5,786 bases of DNA from Burkholderiales bacterium (GTDB taxonomy: Bacteria > Pseudomonadota > Gammaproteobacteria > Burkholderiales > Usitatibacteraceae): positions 1 through 5,786 of the forward strand of contig JANXWW010000254.1 of the NCBI GenBank assembly GCA_025350945.1, given 5' to 3'. Within the stretch, counting starts at the first letter, position 1; each line of letters starts with the position of its first letter. Positions 1 to 5,427 of this stretch are shown here, one piece after another. A program made the translations under genes and the position numbers. Under the pieces are notes generated by a model. The model was given only the letters and a program-made list of their open reading frames with translations, was not told the origin of the DNA and ran no database searches.

Positions 1-245
1 AGGCCGAGACTGGTGTCGGCGGTTAGCGAATAGTAGTTGTAACTCAGGATGTTCTGATGCAAATCGGTGGTGGCGAGTAATGCCATTTTGAGTGTGGTGC
101 CTTCGGGGATGGCGTTTCGGTCATTGCTGTCGCTCGAATTGCAAGCCGACATGAGCATGGGCAGTGCCAGCGCCAGTAACAGCGAAGAGCCGATACCGAT
201 CCGATAATTTTTACCAACCTTGAAAATCTTGTTCATATGTTTCAT
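1..245 (-). CDS. CpdB/5'-nucleotidase-like lipoprotein, 5' part only
   Basis: This is the N-terminal 81 residues of a metallophosphoesterase; the rest lies beyond the window's left edge. Residues 1-34 are a hydrophobic signal followed by the lipobox-like L-M-S-A-C, with Cys35 the likely lipidated residue, then a Ser/Asp/Asn tether. From residue 52 the protein reads LKMALLATTDLHQNILSYNY. The T-T-D-L-H segment is the first metal-binding motif of the calcineurin-like fold (Asp61, His63), and the following Y-N-Y-Y with a nearby L-G-L resembles 2',3'-cyclic-nucleotide 2'-phosphodiesterase/3'-nucleotidase (CpdB) and related 5'-nucleotidases. These release nucleosides and phosphate from nucleotides outside the cytoplasm. 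I chose the first of two in-frame ATGs (245; the other is at 236) because AGGAG at 258-262 lies 12 nt before it and 21 nt before the second. The methionine at lipobox position -3 is unusual. The gene is divergent from the receptor. CpdB versus a plain 5'-nucleotidase cannot be settled from this fragment. Confidence 0.8.
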   Translation of the reverse strand, partial: MKHMNKIFKVGKNYRIGIGSSLLLALALPMLMSACNSSDSNDRNAIPEGTTLKMALLATTDLHQNILSYNYYSLTADTSLG

Positions 246-291
246 ATGTCTGTATGTCTCCTGAGCGAAATCAAAATTAAAAAACTTCCTA

Positions 292-325
292 ATAATCTGC
301 TTCAGTTATGACAATCGCGTGAATG
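292..325 (-). promoter_or_regulatory. Candidate Pho-box promoter of the nucleotidase gene
   Basis: Read on the minus strand, CATTCAC (325-319), a 4-nt spacer GCGA, and TTGTCAT (314-308) form two 7-bp units with an 11-bp period, as in PhoB boxes (consensus unit CTGTCAT/C). The second unit matches 6 of 7 and the first 5 of 7. Exactly 10 nt further on is GATTAT (297-292), a 4-of-6 match to the -10 consensus. The predicted transcript start is near 285, giving a leader of about 40 nt to the ATG at 245. The match was found by eye; control by PhoB is inferred. Confidence 0.4.
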
Positions 326-357
326 TTCATCCGCACGGCCATCAATGCGAAAAAAGG

Positions 358-391
358 CGGTCACGGCATGGTCACATTTCATCCCTATATT
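358..391 (+). promoter_or_regulatory. Candidate Pho-box promoter of the TonB receptor
   Basis: CGGTCAC (358-364), spacer GGCA, and TGGTCAC (369-375) are two near-identical 7-bp units, sharing GGTCAC, with an exact 11-bp period. After 10 nt comes TATATT (386-391), a 5-of-6 match to the -10 consensus. The E. coli phoA promoter has the same geometry: two 7-bp units, a 4-bp spacer, then 10 nt to the -10. There is no good sigma70 -35 hexamer, which fits an activator-dependent promoter. Expected transcript start is near 398, leaving a leader of roughly 85 nt before the receptor. The G in place of T at unit position 2 is the main departure from the PhoB consensus. Confidence 0.5.
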
Positions 392-483
392 TAGATACCG
401 TAAAAACGCATTGGCTAATTAAAAAATTGCCATAGCGAACAAACGAAAAAACATTAATAAATAAAACAGGGGGCATTGTCAGC

Positions 484-2760
484 ATGAGCATATCCAACCG
501 TCGTGCGATCATTTCGACGCACGTTATAGCCGCTTTATTTTCAGCATCGCAACTGCAACCTGCCATCGCGCAAGAAGCGAAAGACGCGAAAGATGCAGCA
601 AAAGCTGACGCCAAATCAGCCGAACCCACCAAGATTGAGACGATCACTGTCACGGCAAAATCGGGCGCTTATCGACAAGACGAGAAAGGTTCCGCATCGG
701 CATTGGCACCCACGCAGGCGAGCCTGGATGCGACCCAGCCACAGTCGATCATCACGCGTGAATTTATTGAAAGCTCGGTTGCGCCTACCGCCGAATACAG
801 CCGCGTGGTGAACGTGGCACCGAGCATGTCGGGGGACTCGGCAAACGGCCCCGGTTTAAGCGAGACTAAAACTACGATGCGCGGTTTTAGCGACGATCAA
901 TACAATATTACGTTCGACGGTATTCCGTGGGGCGACACCAATAATCCGTCGCATCATTCAACCTCGTTTTTTCCCGCCTCCGTGATTGGTGGCGCTGTGA
1001 TCGAGCGCGGGCCAGGAAACGCCAGCAATCTTGGTTTTGCAACCTTCGGTGGCTCGATCAATCTGTTCTCAAAAAAGCCGCGCGATGAACAAGCCATCAG
1101 CCTTTTCGGCTCAGCGGGCACATGGAATACCAGCCTGATTGGTGCGTCGTATGAAAGTGGCAGGATTGCCAACTGGAATAACGCAACATTGCAGCTCAAT
1201 TTTCAGCATCTGCAATCTGATGGTTATCTCACGCTAAACGATATCAAGAGCGACAACCTGACCGCGAAGCTGCAGTTTCCGGTCGGCAATAACTCCATCT
1301 TCACCGGGTTTACTTCCGTGAACCGGATCAAGTACACGCAGCCCGACAACAACAAAGGGCCCACGCTTGCGCAAGTCGCGCTGTATGGTCGCAACTTCAG
1401 TCTCAATAATGATCCGGCCAGTTTCAATTTTGCAGGCTACAACCACACCGACAAAGCGACTGACTTCGAGTATTTGCGGTTGCAATCTTCATGGGATGGC
1501 GGCATCACCACAGAAGCGCAAATCTACACCTATTAATACGACAATCAAACGATTTCATCGACCGATCCGACAGGCTTGACGGCACCCGGCACGCGGATTG
1601 GCGGCACCGGCAATAAAAATATTCAGGGCATTGATAAACAAAATCAATATCGCGTTGTTGGCGGAATATTCAAGGCTACAAAACAGTTTGCGCCTGGCTT
1701 GTTGCGCGCGGGTGTGTGGATTGAAAAATCCGATACGGATCGTCATCAATACGATATCGACTTAACGTTGGGAAATATTCGCGACCCGCGCGAAACCAAG
1801 CCAACCCCGGTACAAAATCCGAGCGTCTTGTTTGATCAGCAATCGACAATCAAAAACACGCAACCTTTTGTGGAATTTGAATGGGAAGCGACATCCACTA
1901 CGCTCGTCACGCCGGGTGTGAAGGTGGCAAACATTACCCGCTCGGTGGATGCGGTGGTTAACCAAACCACGCGCCTGCCGCAAAACGCCTCGGTGGACTA
2001 TCGCACCACCTTGCCTTTTCTGACTGTGAACCAGAAGCTCGGCGCGGGCTTGGCTGCCTATGCGCAATATGCGAAAGGTTTTCAGATTCCTGATTTGAAA
2101 TCTTTTTATATCGCAGACCCAACCAAAAACAGTAGCACGCCGCAAAAATCAACCAATTATCAGATTGGCGTTGTCGGCAAATCAGGCAGCTTCACATGGG
2201 ATGTTGATCTATACCAGATTGACTTCAAAAATAAATATGTGTCGAACGGCCTCGGCGGAACAGCAGCCGCATTCGTTAATATTGGCGGTGCCACCTACAA
2301 AGGCATTGAAGGACAGGCCACTTATTTGGTGGGCGAAGGTTTGGCGGTTTATGCGAACGGCTCGATCAATCGCGCCACCGCTGAAGATACCGGCAAGACG
2401 ATTTCGAATGCGCCCAAAATGACTGCTGCTGCGGGCTTGATCTATACCCAAGGGCCGTGGTCGGGCTCATTTATTTTCAAGCGCACGGGCGAGAATTATC
2501 AGCAAGATTATGATTCGGCCAAGCCAGCCATCTATGAGCTTTACAAGCTGGCAGCCTACGACAATGCAGATTTAGGTGCTTCGTATACATTTCGCAACAT
2601 CGCGGAAGGTTTCAAAGCGCTCAAGTTGCAGATCAATGTTTTCAATCTATTCGATCAGCACAAAGTGACATCCATCAGTCCGGGCAAAACGCTGGCGGGC
2701 GATCAATATACTTATCAGGCCCCGCGCAGTTATCAGCTGTCGATGCGAGCTGATTTTTAA
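484..2760 (+). pseudogene. TonB-dependent outer-membrane receptor, interrupted by one in-frame stop
   Basis: The frame is open for 758 residues except for TAA at codon 351 (1534-1536); both sides are in the same frame, so there is no frameshift. Residues 1-29 are a Sec signal ending A-I-A, then a Lys/Ala/Asp-rich linker (31-47) and a TonB box, ETITVTA, at 52-58. The plug follows, with R-G-F, D-G-I-P and E-R-G-P-G motifs, ending near G-G-S-I-N-L (about residue 198). The rest is beta-barrel, with the typical TonB-receptor end N-V-F-N-L-F-D and a terminal Phe. Length is normal for the family. Such receptors import iron complexes, cobalamin, sugars or phosphorylated compounds using TonB energy. 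The substrate cannot be read from sequence; the phosphatase neighbours suggest a phosphorus source. AGGGGG at 468-473 is 10 nt before the ATG. The stop sits in a barrel strand, between I-Y-T-Y and Y-D-N, so the product would be a plug with a partial barrel and presumably non-functional. No ATG or good ribosome site restarts translation afterwards. Confidence 0.88.
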
Positions 2761-2790
2761 TTTTACTTGTTTCTAATTTATAGCCTCGGA

Positions 2791-2824
2791 TCATCATCAG
2801 ATTGTCACATCCATCGTCTGAAAT
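2791..2824 (+). promoter_or_regulatory. Candidate Pho-box promoter of phoD
   Basis: TTGTCAC (2802-2808) is identical to the second unit of the E. coli phoA Pho box. Eleven bases earlier lies the weaker unit TCATCAT (2791-2797), agreeing with CTGTCAT only at its last four positions. Ten nt after the second unit is TGAAAT (2819-2824), a 4-of-6 match to the -10. A transcript would start near 2831, giving a short leader of about 27 nt to the ATG at 2858. I see no terminator between the receptor stop (2760) and this site, so read-through from the receptor promoter is also possible. Confidence 0.38.
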
Positions 2825-2857
2825 AGAGGTTTTGTAAAACTTAATCGGATGATAAAA

Positions 2858-4666
2858 ATGACGAATCCAATCGACACGAAACGGCGTGAATTTATTGTTA
2901 AAACATCCACCACGGCAGCCGCGGTGGCGGTGAGCGGCTCACTTGCCGCGTGCTCGGATTCAAACTCGAACGAAGAAAAATTTGCCGCCGCCCCCGAATT
3001 TAATTACGGCGTGGCCAGCGGCGATCCGCTCACTGACCGCGTCATTTTATGGACGCACGCAAAATTTACCGGGGCAGACGCGGCGCTTGCGGTGCCGTTG
3101 ACATGGCAAATTGCGACGGATACCAATTTTTCCGCTGTGATTAGCAGCGGAAAAATTGAGGCGAGTGAGACTACGGGATTCACCGTAAAAGTTGATGCGA
3201 CAGGTTTAGTCGCGGGTGTCGAGTATTTTTACCGTTTTCAGGGGCCGCGCAATTCATCGTCACCGGTCGGCACGACCCGCACTCTGCCTGCGGCAAATGT
3301 TGCGGCGCTGAAATTCGCCGTTTTTTCCTGCTCACTTTATTCCGAAGGATTTTTTAACGCTTACGACGCAGCCGCAAAATCAGACGCGCAATATGCGATT
3401 CATCTGGGCGACTACATTTATGAATACGGCGCCGCCGCCACACAATATGGCAATACCGACGCGGCCACGCTGGGGCGCGTCACCGTGCCTGCCAACGATA
3501 TTGTGAGCCTAGCTGATTATCGCGCGCGCTATGCGCTGTATCGCACCGATGCCGGTGCCCGCGCGCTGCACGCGAAGATGCCGTGGATTACGGTTTGGGA
3601 CGACCACGAATTTGCCAACAACGCGTTTGTGAATGGCGCCGAAAATCATAATCCGGCCACGCAGGGCGATTGGAACACGCGCAAAAATATTGCCGCACGT
3701 GTTTATCACGAATGGATGCCGATTCGTACGGACACAACCAACCTTTTGCGAATTTATCGTTCCTTCGATTTCGGCTCGCTGTTTTCGCTGCACATGTTGG
3801 ATACGCGCATTGAAGGTCGTGATCAGCAGTATGATAATTTCGGCGACAAGGATGGCGGCGTGGCCCGTTACATCGCGGGCATCACGCCTAACGCGAGCGG
3901 CGTGCTGCCGGACGCATCACGTCGTATGATCAGCACCGCGCAGCAAACATGGCTGTCAACGCAGCTTTCAGCATCGCGTGCAACATGGCAATTTTTGGGC
4001 AATCAGGACATCATGGCGCGCATGTGGATTCCCGTTTCGGTCGCGCAATATTTCAATCCGGCCAATGCCAATCCTACCGCGGGCGGTGCGGCTATTCAGG
4101 CTTATTTGGGTGCTAAAGCCGCGCGCGTGGTGGGTGGTGCTGTGGCGCTCACTGCCACACAAACAACGCTGCTGGATCCGACGAAAAATCCCCGTCTCCC
4201 TTACAACCTGGATTCATGGGATGGCTATCCGGCAAACCGTGAACAGCTTTTGCAAACCGTAAAATCACTGAACAAAAAACTGGTGGTACTTTCCGGCGAT
4301 TCGCACAATGGCTGGTTCACAAAACTCACCACACTAGCAGGTGAAAAAGTGGGTGTTGAATTTGCTGGATCATCGGTCAGCTCTACTGGTTTCGAAAGCG
4401 CTGGTCTGGGCGGATTGGGCAGCTCGCTGGACGGCAGCGCGCTCGCACCACAACTCGGAAACTCGGCTATTGGCGCAGGCCTTGGGCTGATCGATGATTT
4501 GAATTATGCCGATACAATCAGACGCGGCTATTTGCTGATGACCGTCACATCAAGTACGGTGAAGGGTGAATATGTTTATGTCAGCACCGTAAAATCGGCG
4601 AGCTACACCACCCTGGTGGGCCGCACAGTTACCGTTGGTGTGGCGGGAGATATTGTTTACAGCTAG
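2858..4666 (+). CDS. phoD: PhoD-family alkaline phosphatase/phosphodiesterase, Tat-exported lipoprotein
   Basis: This predicted 602-residue exported enzyme should hydrolyse phosphomonoesters and phosphodiesters outside the cytoplasm. The N-terminus has a twin-arginine motif, KRREFIVK (residues 8-15), an Ala/Val/Thr hydrophobic stretch and a lipobox S-L-A-A-C with Cys32, so it is probably a folded, Tat-exported lipoprotein. Residues about 47-145 form the PhoD N-terminal beta domain (F-N-Y-G-V-A-S-G-D-P, then V-I-L-W-T). The catalytic domain follows, with F-S-C-S (Cys158), H-L-G-D-Y-I-Y-E-Y-G (Asp185), W-D-D-H-E-F-A-N-N (247-255), L-D-T-R, G-N-Q (381-383) and S-G-D-S-H-N-G-W (479-486). PhoD enzymes are known to use iron and calcium, with a cysteine iron ligand; Cys158 is the candidate. 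All expected motifs are present and the length is normal. The ATG at 2858 is preferred over an in-frame ATG at 2849 because a weak GGA (2847-2849) lies 8 nt upstream and the family N-terminus fits. Stop is TAG. Confidence 0.93.
   Translation: MTNPIDTKRREFIVKTSTTAAAVAVSGSLAACSDSNSNEEKFAAAPEFNYGVASGDPLTDRVILWTHAKFTGADAALAVPLTWQIATDTNFSAVISSGKIEASETTGFTVKVDATGLVAGVEYFYRFQGPRNSSSPVGTTRTLPAANVAALKFAVFSCSLYSEGFFNAYDAAAKSDAQYAIHLGDYIYEYGAAATQYGNTDAATLGRVTVPANDIVSLADYRARYALYRTDAGARALHAKMPWITVWDDHEFANNAFVNGAENHNPATQGDWNTRKNIAARVYHEWMPIRTDTTNLLRIYRSFDFGSLFSLHMLDTRIEGRDQQYDNFGDKDGGVARYIAGITPNASGVLPDASRRMISTAQQTWLSTQLSASRATWQFLGNQDIMARMWIPVSVAQYFNPANANPTAGGAAIQAYLGAKAARVVGGAVALTATQTTLLDPTKNPRLPYNLDSWDGYPANREQLLQTVKSLNKKLVVLSGDSHNGWFTKLTTLAGEKVGVEFAGSSVSSTGFESAGLGGLGSSLDGSALAPQLGNSAIGAGLGLIDDLNYADTIRRGYLLMTVTSSTVKGEYVYVSTVKSASYTTLVGRTVTVGVAGDIVYS
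3124..3158. repeat. Perfect 14-bp inverted repeat inside phoD
   Basis: CAATTTTTCCGCTG at 3124-3137 is the exact reverse complement of CAGCGGAAAAATTG at 3145-3158; the loop is 7 nt (TGATTAG). It lies in codons for roughly residues 89-101 of the PhoD N-terminal beta domain and does not disturb the frame. The T-run is on the 5' arm and the A-run on the 3' arm, opposite to an intrinsic terminator, and no U-tract follows. The structure is plain; its role, if any, is unknown. Confidence 0.8.
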
Positions 4667-4688
4667 CGGCCTGCTTCGCAATCAATGA

Positions 4689-4783
4689 GACTTATTCGTT
4701 CACACGCCGAACCACCCTTTCCCCCATTTTCATGGGGGATGGAGACGTCGCAAGCCATCTCGTTACAAGTATTCGAATAAGTC
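4689..4783. repeat. 95-bp element bounded by 10-bp inverted repeats, with nested hairpin
   Basis: GACTTATTCG (4689-4698) and CGAATAAGTC (4774-4783) are perfect inverted repeats enclosing 75 nt. Near the middle TCCCCCAT (4720-4727) pairs with ATGGGGGA (4732-4739) around a TTTC loop, an 8-bp perfect stem. The right end also contains the 10-bp palindrome TATTCGAATA (4770-4779). CAATGA directly precedes the left repeat (4683-4688) and recurs 6 nt after the right one (4790-4795), so it is not a clean target duplication. The element sits 23 nt after the phoD stop. It could be a miniature inverted-repeat element, a remnant of an insertion sequence, or a transcript-end structure protecting phoD mRNA. 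No T-run follows the inner stem on either strand, so a classical intrinsic terminator is not supported. Confidence 0.6.
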
Positions 4784-4867
4784 CAAACACAATGAAGCAC
4801 TACACTAGTGGCCTGTATGCCAAGCGCGGCTTATGCATGCATGCTGTGCGTAAACTAAATATCGCGA

Positions 4868-4896
4868 GTGAGGATCATTTTTCATAGCGATATAAT
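4868..4896 (+). promoter_or_regulatory. Possible dgkA promoter
   Basis: TATAAT at 4891-4896 is a perfect -10 hexamer, 42 nt before the dgkA ATG. The only -35 at 17-bp spacing is GTGAGG (4868-4873), a 3-of-6 match, so this would be a weak or activated sigma70 promoter. Transcription would begin near 4903, just before the leader inverted repeat. AT-rich sequence makes a chance -10 possible. Confidence 0.4.
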
Positions 4897-4909
4897 TTAA
4901 TACGCCCAG

Positions 4910-4933
4910 GATATTCAACCGCAACCGAATATC
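4910..4933. repeat. Leader hairpin or operator in front of dgkA
   Basis: GATATTC (4910-4916) and GAATATC (4927-4933) are a perfect 7-bp inverted repeat around the 10-nt loop AACCGCAACC. The right arm ends 4 nt before the ATG at 4938, so it occupies the place where a Shine-Dalgarno would be; no such site is visible. In RNA it would form a stem abutting the start codon; in DNA it would be a 24-bp dyad just after the predicted transcript start. Either could regulate dgkA, but this is inference from position. Confidence 0.5.
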
Positions 4934-4937
4934 AAGC

Positions 4938-5357
4938 ATGCCGCTAAACGCAAACAAGTCTGAAGAATTGACCGTAACTGCCAACGCCCTTAAAAGCACC
5001 GGCGGCTTCGTGCGCATCGGCTATGCATTTCAATATTTCATGCAAGGTTTAAGTCATGCGGTGCAATACGAGGCGGCGTTTCGGCAGGAGTTGATGATCG
5101 CGATTCCGGCGATGATCGAATTGTGGCTTTTACCAGTCAGCATGGTTGAAAAAATTGTCCTGTTGGGTGCAGTATTACTGTTGCTGGTTGTGGCGGTTGT
5201 GGACCGCGTCTCAACAAAACGTCATCCGCTGTCGGGCCGTGCGAAGGATCTGGGCTGTGCGGCGGTGTTGCTCGCGGTGATTTTGATGGTAACCGTCTGG
5301 ACACTGATTGCGGGCCCGCTGGTAACTGGTATTGAAACTGTTGTAAAAATTTTCTGA
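4938..5357 (+). CDS. dgkA: Diacylglycerol kinase-like membrane protein lacking the catalytic octapeptide
   Basis: This 139-residue protein is clearly of the prokaryotic DgkA family, small trimeric inner-membrane enzymes that phosphorylate diacylglycerol to phosphatidic acid with ATP, recycling diacylglycerol left by membrane-derived glucan synthesis. G-F-V-R-I near residue 23, Y-E-A-A-F-R-Q-E (44-51, Glu45 equivalent to E. coli Glu28), V-V-D-R-V (87-91) and L-S-G-R-A-K-D-L-G (98-106, the Lys-Asp pair at 103-104) are all present, with three hydrophobic segments at about 53-67, 72-88 and 106-126. E. coli reads I-V-EILNSAIE-A-V-V-D-R between helix 2 and the D-R pair; here it reads V-V-A-V-V-D-R, so exactly those eight residues are missing between Val85 and Ala86 (5192/5193). 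They carry Glu69, Asn72 and Glu76, which are essential in E. coli. Kinase activity is therefore unlikely. The frame is intact. There is an N-terminal extension of about 16 residues and a C-terminal one; the start is uncertain because no ribosome site is visible before the ATG. Confidence 0.85.
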   Translation: MPLNANKSEELTVTANALKSTGGFVRIGYAFQYFMQGLSHAVQYEAAFRQELMIAIPAMIELWLLPVSMVEKIVLLGAVLLLLVVAVVDRVSTKRHPLSGRAKDLGCAAVLLAVILMVTVWTLIAGPLVTGIETVVKIF

Positions 5358-5360
5358 AAA

Positions 5361-5388
5361 TTGGTCTCTGAAGCCACTCAGCTATTAT
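5361..5388 (+). promoter_or_regulatory. Weak candidate promoter for the last gene
   Basis: TATTAT (5383-5388) is a 5-of-6 match to the -10 and TTGGTC (5361-5366) a 3-of-6 match to the -35, with a 16-bp spacer. It begins just after the dgkA stop. Transcription would start near 5395, about 33 nt before the preferred ATG. Co-transcription with dgkA is equally possible, since the gap is short and no terminator is seen. Confidence 0.3.
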
Positions 5389-5427
5389 TGCGCCACATAT
5401 ATTTATCTTTAATCCATGCGAGTAAAA

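Larger units (their letters stand above)
4667..4937. other. Gene-free gap between phoD and dgkA
   Basis: These 271 bases contain the 95-bp inverted-repeat element, then a stretch with the palindrome CACTAGTG (4803-4810) and three tandem ATGC units (4833-4844), and finally the presumed dgkA promoter and leader. Six-base or longer stop-free frames exist on the minus strand here, but none has a ribosome site or recognisable protein content. I see no tRNA or other RNA gene. Confidence 0.6.

Noticed and set aside
412..432. Leader hairpin upstream of the receptor
   Set aside because: The arms GGC-AATT and AATT-GCC pair only with a bulged T and the stem is mostly A/T. This is too weak to call in an AT-rich leader.
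372..653. 93-codon open frame on the minus strand
   Set aside because: It overlaps the receptor promoter, signal peptide and linker. Its Ala/Ser-rich start is the antisense of the Lys/Ala-rich linker, with no ribosome site or recognisable domain.
1534..1536. Stop-codon reassignment or programmed readthrough
   Set aside because: The same codon TAA ends the receptor at its natural C-terminal Phe (2758-2760), while TAG and TGA end the next two genes. I see no readthrough context or selenocysteine-type structure.
1762..2145. 127-codon minus-strand open frame inside the receptor
   Set aside because: It lies wholly antisense to clear beta-barrel coding sequence. Its Arg-rich composition is typical of a shadow frame and there is no ribosome site.
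1576..2760. Separate gene starting at TTG 1576
   Set aside because: It is the same frame as the upstream receptor half, with no upstream ribosome site at proper spacing and no signal peptide. It is the downstream part of one interrupted gene.
4720..4739. Intrinsic terminator after phoD
   Set aside because: The stem is strong but neither strand has a T-run directly after it. It is better described as part of the 95-bp inverted-repeat element.
4833..4844. Three tandem ATGC units
   Set aside because: It is only 12 bp and self-complementary; this can arise by chance and has no clear link to a gene.
4805..5017. 70-codon minus-strand open frame across the dgkA start
   Set aside because: It is antisense to the dgkA N-terminus and promoter, with no ribosome site and no recognisable content.
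5364..5382. Terminator after dgkA (CTGA...TCAG)
   Set aside because: The stem is only 4 bp and no T-run follows.
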